Positions 1-5,072 of a stretch of DNA of 5,072 bases are shown piece after piece. This DNA is from Burkholderiaceae bacterium (GTDB lineage: Bacteria; Pseudomonadota; Gammaproteobacteria; Burkholderiales; Burkholderiaceae_E). Numbering within the stretch: the first letter of the stretch is position 1; every line of letters begins with the position of its first letter. The position numbers and the translations under genes are program-made. The DNA lies in contig JAHYJF010000249.1 in the NCBI GenBank assembly GCA_019428955.1, forward strand, positions 1 through 5,072. Direction: 5' to 3'. The notes beneath the pieces are model-generated. The model did no database searches, was not told the DNA's origin, and saw nothing but the letters and a program-made list of their open reading frames with translations.

Positions 1-458
1 GCATGGCGAACTGCGGCAAGCATTTCCCGGGGCACGGCTACGCCCACGCCGACTCGCACCACGAGGTGCCGTTCGATGAGCGCGACCTCGAGACCATCGT
101 GGGACGCGACGCCGCGCCCTACGGCTGGCTTGGTAACACCCTGTCCGCGGTAATGCCGGCACATGTGGTCTATCCCCGGGTCGACAGCGCCCCGGCGGGT
201 TTTTCGCCGATCTGGCTGCAGCAGGTACTGCGTGATCGTCTCGGTTTTCGCGGCATGATTCTTTCCGATGACCTGACGATGGAGGCGGCAGCGTGGGCCG
301 GCGACATCGTCGCGCGAGCGCGGGCGGCACTGAGCGCAGGGTGTGACATGGTGCTGGTGTGTAACCAGCCGCAGCTCGCCGACCAGCTGCTCTCGGGTTT
401 GCGCTGGCGCGCTCCGCGGGGTTTTGCTGCCCGGCTGGACGCGTTGCGGGCGCGCTGA
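1..458 (+). CDS. nagZ: Beta-N-acetylglucosaminidase NagZ, C-terminal part (5' end outside window)
   Basis: Glycoside hydrolase family 3 enzyme that removes N-acetylglucosamine from anhydromuropeptides in the cytoplasm during cell-wall recycling; in some bacteria its product feeds AmpR-controlled beta-lactamase induction (family knowledge). The visible part, numbered from the ATG at base 3, has GKHFPGHG at residues 5-12, which binds substrate, then the Asp-Ser-His loop at 17-19, whose His is the general acid/base of NagZ enzymes, and ILSDDLTMEAA at 86-96, whose first Asp (residue 89, bases 267-269) is the expected nucleophile. The Asp-x-His loop separates NagZ from most other family 3 enzymes. 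The ATG at base 3 is an internal Met: the GKHFPGHG motif lies well inside the family domain, so roughly half the protein is upstream. It ends at TGA 456-458, 15 bp before uvrC, which suggests co-transcription. No frameshift or missing catalytic residue is seen. Confidence 0.95.
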   Translation, partial: MANCGKHFPGHGYAHADSHHEVPFDERDLETIVGRDAAPYGWLGNTLSAVMPAHVVYPRVDSAPAGFSPIWLQQVLRDRLGFRGMILSDDLTMEAAAWAGDIVARARAALSAGCDMVLVCNQPQLADQLLSGLRWRAPRGFAARLDALRAR

Positions 459-473
459 GCCGGTCGCCGGATC

Positions 474-2411
474 GTGGTCGGCCCGGGCAGGAAGCGCGTG
501 CAGCCGGCTGCGCAAGCGGCTGCGTCGGCGCCCGCAGGAGCGGCCCGCGATTTTGACCCCGCGGCCTACCTGAAGAGTCTGCCCCACCTGCCGGGGATCT
601 ACCGGATGATCGGCGCCGGCGGTGAACTGCTTTACGTCGGCAAGGCCACCGACCTCAAGCGCCGGGTATCTTCGTATTTTCGCCACAGCGGCCTCGGCCC
701 GCGGATTGCGCGGATGGTGGCACAGGTTCGGAGCATAGAGACCAGCATCACCCGCTCCGAAGCCGAGGCGCTGCTGCTCGAGAACAATCTCATCAAGACC
801 GGGCATCCCCGCTACAACATCGTTTTTCGGGATGACAAGTCCTACCCGTTCCTCAAGATCTCGGGGCACGCGCTGCCGCGGATCTCCTCATACCGCGGTG
901 CCCCCGAGCGGGGCAACCAGTACTTCGGGCCTTACCCGAGCGGCTGGGCGGTACGCGAGACCGTGCAGCTGATCGAGCGCGCATTTCAGCTGCGGACCTG
1001 CGCTGACTCGGTATTCGCCAACCGTTCGCGGCCGTGCCTGTTGCACCAGATCGGTCGCTGCAGTGCCCCTTGCGTCAGCCTGATCGGCGCAAAGGAATAT
1101 TCCCGCGACGTCGCCTCGGCAGTTCGTTTCCTGCGCGGCGGCCACCTCGAGCTGATGCGCGAGATCGAGGCCGACATGCACGCCGCCTCGGCCGAGCTGC
1201 GCTTCGAGGAAGCGGCCAAGCTGCGCGACCGCCTGAGCGCGATTGCCAAGGTGATGCATCAGCAGACCATGGAAGCAGCCGGCGATCCCGAGGCCGACAT
1301 CATCGCGCTGGCCGTGGAGGGCGGACGGGCCTGCGTGAATCTGGCGATGGTTCGGGGCGGGCGCCACCTCGGCGACAAGGCGTTCTTCCCGGCTGGCGCC
1401 TGGCTCGACGGGGAGGACGACAAGGCCGCGGTGCACGGCGAACTGCTCGAAGCGTTCCTGTTGCAGCACTACGAGGCCAATCCCTTGCCGCCCCTGATCG
1501 TCGCGGAACTGGCTCCGCCGGGCGAGGCTATTGTGCAGTTCCTGCAGGAGCGCGCCGGACACGCGCTGCAGTGGGTGACGGAGCCGCAGGGAACCAGGCG
1601 CCGCTGGCTGGAACTGGCGCGCGACAACGCCGCCGGCGCGCTGGCCAGGGCGTTGGCGGAGGAAGGCTCGCAGCAGACTAGAACCAGGGCGCTGGTTGAA
1701 ATCCTCGGAATCGAACTTGATGACGCCGACGGTGCCGAGGCCCTGGCCGGGTTGCGGCTGGAATGCTTCGATGTCAGCCATACCGCCGGCGAGGCCACCC
1801 AGGCCTCCTGCGTGGTCTACCAGAATAATGAGCTTCAGCCGCGCCGGTACCGGCGTTTCAATATCGCCGGAATAACCCCGGGAGATGACTACGCCGCCCT
1901 GCGCCAGACCCTGCAGCGGCGCTATCGCGATGCCCATGAAGCGGCCGATGGCGGCGCCCTGGCGGGGGTACCCGATGTCGTGTTGATCGACGGCGGGGTC
2001 GGTCAGGTATCAGTTGCCCGCGAGGTGTTCGAGGGGCTTGGTCTCGACCCGGCGCGGATCGTCGGGGTCGCCAAGGGCCCGGAGCGTCGGGTCGGACTGG
2101 AAACGCTGATCTTTGCCGACGGTCGCGAATCCCTGGCTCTGGGGCGCGATTCGGCGGCCTTGATGCTGATCGCCCAGATCCGCGACGAAGCCCACCGTTT
2201 TGCGATCACGGGGATGAGGGCGCGGCGCGCCAAGACCCGCAACACGTCGCGCCTGGAGGACATCGATGGCGTCGGTCCTCGACGGCGCCAGCGCTTGTTC
2301 GCGCGCTTCGGCGGGATGCGTGGCATCATGGCGGCGGGCGTCGAAGATCTGGCTGCGGTGGAAGGAATTTCGCTGTCTCTGGCCCAGGAGATTTATCGCC
2401 GCCTGCATTGA
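474..2411 (+). CDS. uvrC: Excinuclease ABC subunit C (UvrC)
   Basis: UvrC makes the two incisions either side of a DNA lesion in nucleotide excision repair, after UvrA and UvrB have located the damage. Domains, numbered from GTG 474 (645 residues): a GIY-YIG nuclease at about 38-120 with GIY 41-43 and YVG 54-56, and likely catalytic residues Tyr43, Tyr54, Arg64, Tyr68, Glu103 and Asn115; a cysteine-rich segment with Cys176, Cys188, Cys196 and Cys200; a UVR (UvrB-binding) helix pair at about 224-260; an RNase H-like endonuclease with DVSH (Asp433), LIDGG (Asp506) and DEAHRFA (His574); and tandem helix-hairpin-helix DNA-binding motifs at about 593-645. All key residues are present, so it should be active. 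The start is uncertain: GTG 474 has no clear ribosome binding site, whereas in-frame GTG 498 follows AGGAAG at 489-494 and would give 637 residues. The Ala-rich stretch of about 25 residues before the nuclease domain is not part of the conserved fold. Confidence 0.97.
   Translation: MVGPGRKRVQPAAQAAASAPAGAARDFDPAAYLKSLPHLPGIYRMIGAGGELLYVGKATDLKRRVSSYFRHSGLGPRIARMVAQVRSIETSITRSEAEALLLENNLIKTGHPRYNIVFRDDKSYPFLKISGHALPRISSYRGAPERGNQYFGPYPSGWAVRETVQLIERAFQLRTCADSVFANRSRPCLLHQIGRCSAPCVSLIGAKEYSRDVASAVRFLRGGHLELMREIEADMHAASAELRFEEAAKLRDRLSAIAKVMHQQTMEAAGDPEADIIALAVEGGRACVNLAMVRGGRHLGDKAFFPAGAWLDGEDDKAAVHGELLEAFLLQHYEANPLPPLIVAELAPPGEAIVQFLQERAGHALQWVTEPQGTRRRWLELARDNAAGALARALAEEGSQQTRTRALVEILGIELDDADGAEALAGLRLECFDVSHTAGEATQASCVVYQNNELQPRRYRRFNIAGITPGDDYAALRQTLQRRYRDAHEAADGGALAGVPDVVLIDGGVGQVSVAREVFEGLGLDPARIVGVAKGPERRVGLETLIFADGRESLALGRDSAALMLIAQIRDEAHRFAITGMRARRAKTRNTSRLEDIDGVGPRRRQRLFARFGGMRGIMAAGVEDLAAVEGISLSLAQEIYRRLH
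489..494 (+). promoter_or_regulatory. Possible ribosome binding site favouring uvrC start at GTG 498
   Basis: AGGAAG lies just upstream of GTG 498; counting AGGA as the core leaves five bases to the start. The region before the longer start, GTG 474, contains only GC-rich sequence without a purine-rich Shine-Dalgarno element. The spacing is on the short side, and nagZ ends close enough for translational coupling to either start, so this is a preference and not proof. Confidence 0.4.
999..1073 (+). other. uvrC: UvrC four-cysteine segment, putative [4Fe-4S] site
   Basis: Codons for Cys176, Cys188, Cys196 and Cys200 (GTG 474 numbering) are spaced 12, 8 and 4 residues apart. This equals the spacing of Cys154, Cys166, Cys174 and Cys178 in Escherichia coli UvrC, which have been reported to ligate a [4Fe-4S] cluster. 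That this protein binds a cluster is inferred from the conserved spacing and from the surrounding residues (FANRSRPCLLHQIGRC). Confidence 0.65.
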
Positions 2412-2455
2412 GTGGACCGAATCGACCCCGGGAATAAGGTATTGGCAGGCAAACG

Positions 2456-3013
2456 ATGCGACTGAATATTCCCACCGTCCTGACGGTGGCCAGAATCGCG
2501 GCGATTCCACTGCTGGTGGCGGTCTACTACCTGCCGCTGTCGCTGGCAGCGCAGAACGTCGCAGCGACGGGCATCTTCATTGTGGCGGCGCTGACCGACT
2601 GGCTCGATGGCTACCTCGCACGCCGGCTCGGCGAGAGCACGGCGTTTGGCGCCTTCCTCGATCCGATGGCCGACAAGCTGCTGGTCGCCGCAGCGCTCGT
2701 CATGCTGGTGCAACTCGGTCGAGTCGATGCACCGATCGCATTGGTGATCGTTGGACGTGAGATCACCATCTCGGCCTTGCGCGAATGGATGGCTCAACTG
2801 GGACAACTCAGCAGCGTCGCGGTCCACAAGCTCGGCAAGTTCAAGACCGCGGCACAACTCGTGGCGATCCCGATGCTGCTCTATTACGACCGCCTGCTGG
2901 GAATTGACTGCGCAGTGCTGGGAACCTGGCTGATATGGGTGGCGACGCTGCTCACGATCTGGTCGATGTTCTATTACCTGCGCTGCGCCTGGCCGACCAT
3001 CCGATCGTCGTGA
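2456..3013 (+). CDS. pgsA: CDP-diacylglycerol-glycerol-3-phosphate 3-phosphatidyltransferase (PgsA)
   Basis: Inner-membrane enzyme that transfers a phosphatidyl group from CDP-diacylglycerol to sn-glycerol 3-phosphate, giving phosphatidylglycerophosphate, the committed step to phosphatidylglycerol and cardiolipin. The CDP-alcohol phosphatidyltransferase signature is complete: Asp48, Asp51-Gly52, Ala55-Arg56, Gly65, Asp69 and Asp73, with family spacing; the four aspartates bind two metal ions and the last acts as catalytic base. The 185 residues match the usual length of about 180-200. Hydrophobic segments fall at about 7-27, 35-50, 74-90, 94-106, 130-144 and 154-174, consistent with six helices. 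The PgsA-like segment IVGREITISALREW (98-111) separates it from phosphatidylserine synthase and cardiolipin synthase relatives. Start ATG 2456 has an AGG at 2447-2449 six bases upstream. It lies 44 bp after uvrC, a pairing common in proteobacteria, and is probably in the same operon. Confidence 0.96.
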   Translation: MRLNIPTVLTVARIAAIPLLVAVYYLPLSLAAQNVAATGIFIVAALTDWLDGYLARRLGESTAFGAFLDPMADKLLVAAALVMLVQLGRVDAPIALVIVGREITISALREWMAQLGQLSSVAVHKLGKFKTAAQLVAIPMLLYYDRLLGIDCAVLGTWLIWVATLLTIWSMFYYLRCAWPTIRSS

Positions 3014-3039
3014 TCGGCGGTGACCAATGATCGTTCAAG

Positions 3040-3067
3040 TTGACACGATTTGGCGTGGCGCTATAAT
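3040..3067 (+). promoter_or_regulatory. Sigma70-type promoter of tRNA-Gly
   Basis: A perfect -35 hexamer TTGACA (3040-3045) and a perfect -10 hexamer TATAAT (3062-3067) are separated by 16 bp. Transcription would begin near 3074-3075, about 10 bases before the mature tRNA. The sequence just after the -10 (TTCCGGC) is GC-rich, as is usual for stable-RNA promoters under stringent control; that control is an inference. The promoter starts only 26 bp after the pgsA stop. Confidence 0.93.
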
Positions 3068-3084
3068 TTCCGGCTTCACGCAGC

Positions 3085-3160
3085 GCGGGAATAGCTCAGT
3101 TGGTAGAGCGCAACCTTGCCAAGGTTGAGGTCGCGAGTTCGAGACTCGTTTCCCGCTCCA
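3085..3160 (+). tRNA. glyW-like: tRNA-Gly (anticodon GCC)
   Basis: The 76-base gene folds into a full cloverleaf. The acceptor stem GCGGGAA pairs with TTCCCGC (3150-3156), with discriminator T at 3157 and encoded CCA at 3158-3160. The D stem is GCTC/GAGC, the anticodon stem CAACC/GGTTG encloses TTGCCAA with GCC at 3118-3120, and the T stem GCGAG/CTCGT encloses TTCGAGA. The sequence is nearly identical to Escherichia coli tRNA-Gly(GCC). It reads GGC and GGU codons. Its position after pgsA matches the conserved uvrC-pgsA-tRNA arrangement of beta/gammaproteobacteria. Confidence 0.98.
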
Positions 3161-3170
3161 GTATTTCGAA

Positions 3171-3195
3171 GGGGAGCATGCGCTCCCCTTTTTTT
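3171..3195 (+). terminator. Rho-independent terminator after tRNA-Gly
   Basis: GGGGAGC (3171-3177) pairs perfectly with GCTCCCC (3182-3188) around the four-base loop ATGC, followed at once by seven T residues (3189-3195). It begins 10 bases after the tRNA CCA end, so it should end the tRNA-Gly transcript, and any readthrough from pgsA, before tRNA-Cys. Confidence 0.95.
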
Positions 3196-3221
3196 CGTCC
3201 GTGACTCAATATAGAACTGGT

Positions 3222-3250
3222 TTGCCGGACCAGGAGAGGTGACTTATACT
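3222..3250 (+). promoter_or_regulatory. Probable sigma70-type promoter of tRNA-Cys
   Basis: TTGCCG (3222-3227, four of six -35 consensus bases) is followed after 17 bp by TATACT (3245-3250, five of six -10 bases). The start would be near 3257, about 10 bases before the tRNA, with a GC-rich discriminator (TCCCGG). The leader length resembles that of the tRNA-Gly promoter. A separate promoter is expected because a strong terminator lies between the two tRNAs. Confidence 0.75.
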
Positions 3251-3266
3251 TCCCGGTTGCTCGCAC

Positions 3267-3340
3267 GGCGCGATAGCAAAGCGGTTATGCAGAGGACTGC
3301 AAATCCTTCCAGGCCGGTTCGACTCCGGCTCGCGCCTCCA
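3267..3340 (+). tRNA. cysT-like: tRNA-Cys (anticodon GCA)
   Basis: The 74-base gene folds into a full cloverleaf. The acceptor stem GGCGCGA pairs with TCGCGCC (3330-3336), followed by T73, the main identity base for cysteinyl-tRNA synthetase, and encoded CCA at 3338-3340. The anticodon stem GAGGA/TCCTT encloses CTGCAAA with GCA at 3299-3301; the T stem GCCGG/CCGGC encloses TTCGACT. As in Escherichia coli tRNA-Cys, the D stem has three pairs plus an A13-A22 mismatch, and positions 15 and 48 are both G. No T-rich hairpin follows in the 75 bp before the next gene. Confidence 0.98.
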
Positions 3341-3415
3341 CACTCCGTTCCGCGGTGCAGCGCCGTCGGTTGAGGGTTCAGCGGGGTAACGCTTGAGGCT
3401 GGCGACGGAGCTCTG

Positions 3416-4615
3416 ATGCGCAATAACGTATTGCCACTGGGCGCGACCCTGGCCTTTCAGGCGCTGGTCTCGATGGCAGCCCTGACCGTTCCGGCCATCG
3501 CCCCAGCCATTTCGGCCAATGTTCATATCCCGGCAAGCTACGTCGGCCTGTTCATCGCGCTGGTCTATGGCGCAAGCATGGCCTCCAGCGTGGCCAGTGG
3601 CGACTTGATCAGGAAGGTTGGCGCGGTGCGCGTCACCCAGGTGTGCCTGCTGCTGTGCGCCGCCGGCCTCGGCCTGAGCGCGGTCGGCAGCGTTCCCTTC
3701 TTTGTCCTCGGGGCTCTCTTGATCGGCGCCGGCTATGGCCCGATCACCCCGGCCAGTTCCCACGTGCTGGTAAAAACTACCCCCCGCCATCTGATGTCGT
3801 TGGTGTTTTCGCTTAAGCAGACCGGGGTGCCGTTGGGGGGAGCGCTGGCCGGGGCGCTGGCACCGCTGCTGGTGCTGGCCGGTGGCTGGCGGCTGGCGGT
3901 GCTGGCGGTTGCCGCGGGATGCGTGGGGACTTGTGCGCTGGCCCAGGCGATACGGGGCCAATTTGACGACGACATCGACCCTACGTGGCGGGTCGGAGCC
4001 AAGGGCGTCGCCAGGTCGCTCAGGATCGTGGCCCAGGAACCGGCCCTGCGCCGCCTGGCGGCCGCGTCGTTTCTCTTCTCGGCAGTGCAACTTTGCCTGA
4101 TGACATTCCTGGTCACCCACCTCACGCGCGGTCTGGGGATGACGCTCGTCCAGGCCGGCCTGATGCTGGCCGTGGCCCAGACCGCGGGCGTAGTCGGGCG
4201 GGTAGTGTGGGGTGCGCTGGCAGATCGCTGCGGTCGGCCCCTGCTGATACTGGCAGGGCTGGGCGGCGGCATGGCGCTTGGCGCCCTGGCGATGGCACTG
4301 CTTGCGCCGAGCTGGCCGCTGCCGCTTACGGCCGTGGTCAGCGCGGTGTTTGGGGCCACGGCGATCGGCTGGAATGGCGTCTACCTGGCGGAAGTGGCCC
4401 GTCAGGCCCCCCTCGGCCAGGCAGTCGAGGCCACCGGAGGCACCCTGTTCTTCACTTTTTTCGGGGTGCTGGTCGGACCGCCCTTGTTTGCATTGGTGGT
4501 CGAGAATGGCGGCAGCTACGCCCTGGCATTCGGGCTGCTGGCAGTGCCAACCATCGCCTGCGGGGCGATCCTGTTGGCGCAGGATCTCAGGTCCAGGCCC
4601 ACGGCCGGACGGTAG
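3416..4615 (+). CDS. Major facilitator superfamily (MFS) transporter, substrate unknown
   Basis: A 399-residue inner-membrane carrier of the usual 12-helix MFS length, presumably driven by an ion gradient. Hydrophobic segments lie at about 8-30, 42-60, 72-90, 94-112, 135-155, 157-177, 212-234, 242-265, 274-296, 302-324, 342-362 and 366-388, with a polar central loop at about 178-211 between the two six-helix halves. The loop between helices 2 and 3 has a motif A-like SGDLIRKVGAVR (61-72), and the matching loop of the second half has GALADRCGRP (266-275). SLKQTGVPLGG (132-142), before and into helix 5, is a pattern I associate with many bacterial MFS_1 proteins, but I cannot assign a substrate from it. 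Start ATG 3416 is supported by GGAG at 3407-3410, five bases upstream. It lies 75 bp after tRNA-Cys with no visible terminator or strong promoter between, so it may be transcribed partly from the tRNA promoter. The neighbouring ABC substrate-binding gene may or may not be related in function. Confidence 0.92.
   Translation: MRNNVLPLGATLAFQALVSMAALTVPAIAPAISANVHIPASYVGLFIALVYGASMASSVASGDLIRKVGAVRVTQVCLLLCAAGLGLSAVGSVPFFVLGALLIGAGYGPITPASSHVLVKTTPRHLMSLVFSLKQTGVPLGGALAGALAPLLVLAGGWRLAVLAVAAGCVGTCALAQAIRGQFDDDIDPTWRVGAKGVARSLRIVAQEPALRRLAAASFLFSAVQLCLMTFLVTHLTRGLGMTLVQAGLMLAVAQTAGVVGRVVWGALADRCGRPLLILAGLGGGMALGALAMALLAPSWPLPLTAVVSAVFGATAIGWNGVYLAEVARQAPLGQAVEATGGTLFFTFFGVLVGPPLFALVVENGGSYALAFGLLAVPTIACGAILLAQDLRSRPTAGR
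4591..4610 (+). other. GC-rich stem-loop at the 3' end of the MFS gene
   Basis: GTCC (4591-4594) and GGCC (4596-4599) pair with GGCC (4603-4606) and GGAC (4607-4610), leaving one bulged A and a CAC loop. It lies inside the last codons of the MFS gene, which stops at 4613-4615. No T-tract follows, so it is not a classical intrinsic terminator; it could stabilise the mRNA 3' end or be a chance product of high GC content. Confidence 0.35.
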
Positions 4616-4677
4616 GCACCAGCGGGAGTAGCGTGGCCAGTCGGCTATCCTTCATGCTGGCGCCGCTCAGCGACCGG

Positions 4678-4704
4678 TTGTCGAGGGGCGGTTGCGGATA
4701 GAAT
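4678..4704 (+). promoter_or_regulatory. Candidate promoter in the 4616-4799 intergenic stretch
   Basis: TAGAAT (4699-4704) matches five of six -10 bases, and TTGTCG (4678-4683) matches four of six -35 bases, but the 15 bp spacer is shorter than ideal. It would give a leader of about 90 bases before the ATG at 4800. Apart from this element and a short GCGC-GTT-GCGC hairpin (4731-4741), the 184 bp stretch shows no gene or recognisable regulatory site. Confidence 0.35.
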
Positions 4705-4799
4705 CGCTCTCGGGCCACAGTGCCGTAAAGGCGCGTTGCGCTGCCCGGATCGGGGTCGATTGAGCGCGGACGTTCGGTGAGCGGAAAGTCGGGGGCGGC

Positions 4800-5072
4800 A
4801 TGGGGTTGAAGGCAAGCAGATCTGGACGCTGCGGCACGGTTGGCCTGGTGCTAGCCATGTTGACCACGGTGTTCTTCGTAACCGGCTGCAGCGAGATCCA
4901 CAACAATCCCCACGCTTCCGGCGCGGAGTCCACCAATACCCTGTTCGTGCCCTTCCGGGGGCGTTCGCCAAAGTACCTCGACCCCACCAGTTCCTACTCC
5001 AACGACGAGACCCCGTTCACCTATCAGGTCTACGAACCGCCCTACCAGTACCACTATCTCAAGCGGCCTTAT
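4800..5072 (+). CDS. Family 5 ABC transporter substrate-binding lipoprotein, N-terminal part (3' end outside window)
   Basis: The reading frame from ATG 4800 stays open for 91 codons to the window edge. It starts with a signal sequence: a basic n-region (Lys4, Arg7, Arg10), a hydrophobic core at about 13-27, and VTGC at 27-30, a plausible lipobox with Cys30 as the lipid-bearing residue. The mature part carries RSPKYLDPTSSYSNDETPF (55-73) followed by YQVYEPPYQYHYLKRPY (75-91), which matches the N-terminus of SBP_bac_5 proteins (OppA/DppA-like) as I know them: an LDP near the start, then an xYEPL-like segment. These proteins deliver peptides or other solutes to an ABC permease; the substrate here cannot be told. 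An in-frame stop at 4761-4763 and the lack of other start codons after it fix the start. The ribosome binding site is weak (GGAAAG 4783-4788 or GGGGG 4791-4795). Permease and ATPase genes would be expected downstream, outside the window. Confidence 0.85.
   Translation, partial: MGLKASRSGRCGTVGLVLAMLTTVFFVTGCSEIHNNPHASGAESTNTLFVPFRGRSPKYLDPTSSYSNDETPFTYQVYEPPYQYHYLKRPY

Noticed and set aside
888..1937. Long minus-strand open frame of about 349 codons antisense to uvrC
   Set aside because: It lies wholly within the well-supported uvrC, shows no recognisable motif, and long antisense frames are common in GC-rich genes.
3011..3033. Direct repeat TGATCG at 3011-3016 and 3028-3033 upstream of the tRNA-Gly promoter, as a regulator site
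   Set aside because: Six-base repeats of this kind are common and one copy overlaps the pgsA stop codon; no known operator matches.
3318..3340. Integration site at the tRNA-Cys 3' end
   Set aside because: I see no second copy of the tRNA 3' end and no integrase or phage gene in the window.
3343..3410. Possible pairing of CTCCGT (3343-3348) or CCGTCG (3363-3368) with the MFS ribosome binding site region (3403-3410), as an on/off switch
   Set aside because: Only six base pairs over long loops; such matches are expected by chance in GC-rich DNA, and no conserved riboswitch features are seen.
3206..4120. Minus-strand open frame of about 304 codons across tRNA-Cys and the MFS gene
   Set aside because: It overlaps a clear tRNA and the start of the MFS gene, and its Gln/Arg/His-rich composition is typical of a frame shadow.
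4654..4701. A 15-codon leader peptide frame (ATG 4654 to TAG 4699-4701)
   Set aside because: No ribosome binding site, no regulatory codon run, and it overlaps the candidate promoter of the next gene.
4731..4741. Short hairpin GCGC-GTT-GCGC as a terminator for the MFS gene
   Set aside because: Four base pairs with no T-tract; too weak for an intrinsic terminator.
4645..5054. Overlapping minus-strand frames at the right end
   Set aside because: They are antisense to the start of the substrate-binding protein gene and have low-complexity Arg/Pro-rich translations without motifs.

Overview
The window is GC-rich proteobacterial chromosomal DNA, and every convincing gene lies on the + strand. 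The order nagZ - uvrC - pgsA - tRNA-Gly(GCC) - tRNA-Cys(GCA), and a UvrC carrying beta/gamma-type signatures (for example VFRDDKSYPFLK and FANRSRPCLLHQIGRCSAPC), point to a beta- or gammaproteobacterium. I favour Betaproteobacteria because nagZ sits just upstream of uvrC and no tRNA-Leu follows tRNA-Cys, but this is an inference from memory of gene order and not a phylogenetic result.

Layout. Bases 1-458 hold the 3' part of nagZ (cell-wall recycling glycosidase); its start is outside the window. Bases 474-2411 hold uvrC (nucleotide excision repair endonuclease), 15 bp after nagZ. Bases 2456-3013 hold pgsA (phosphatidylglycerophosphate synthase), 44 bp after uvrC. These three look like one co-directional transcription unit of housekeeping genes. 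Bases 3014-3415 hold two tRNA genes, each with its own sigma70-type promoter; a strong intrinsic terminator separates them. Bases 3416-4615 encode a 12-helix major facilitator superfamily transporter of unknown substrate. Bases 4616-4799 are non-coding, with a possible promoter. From 4800 to the right edge runs the 5' end of a lipoprotein-type family 5 (peptide/oligopeptide) ABC substrate-binding protein, cut off after 91 codons.

How the parts relate. NagZ, UvrC and PgsA act in separate pathways (murein recycling, DNA repair, phospholipid synthesis) and share a position rather than a function. The tRNA block marks the boundary between this conserved cluster and a transport region (MFS carrier, then ABC importer component).

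I see no phage, insertion sequence, CRISPR array, toxin-antitoxin pair or defence system, and nothing that looks like a new biological system. The observations worth checking are small: the start codon of UvrC, its four-cysteine cluster, separate promoters for the two tRNAs, a tRNA-Cys with no obvious terminator before the MFS gene, the unusual tertiary core of tRNA-Cys, and a substrate-binding protein that appears to be lipid-anchored.
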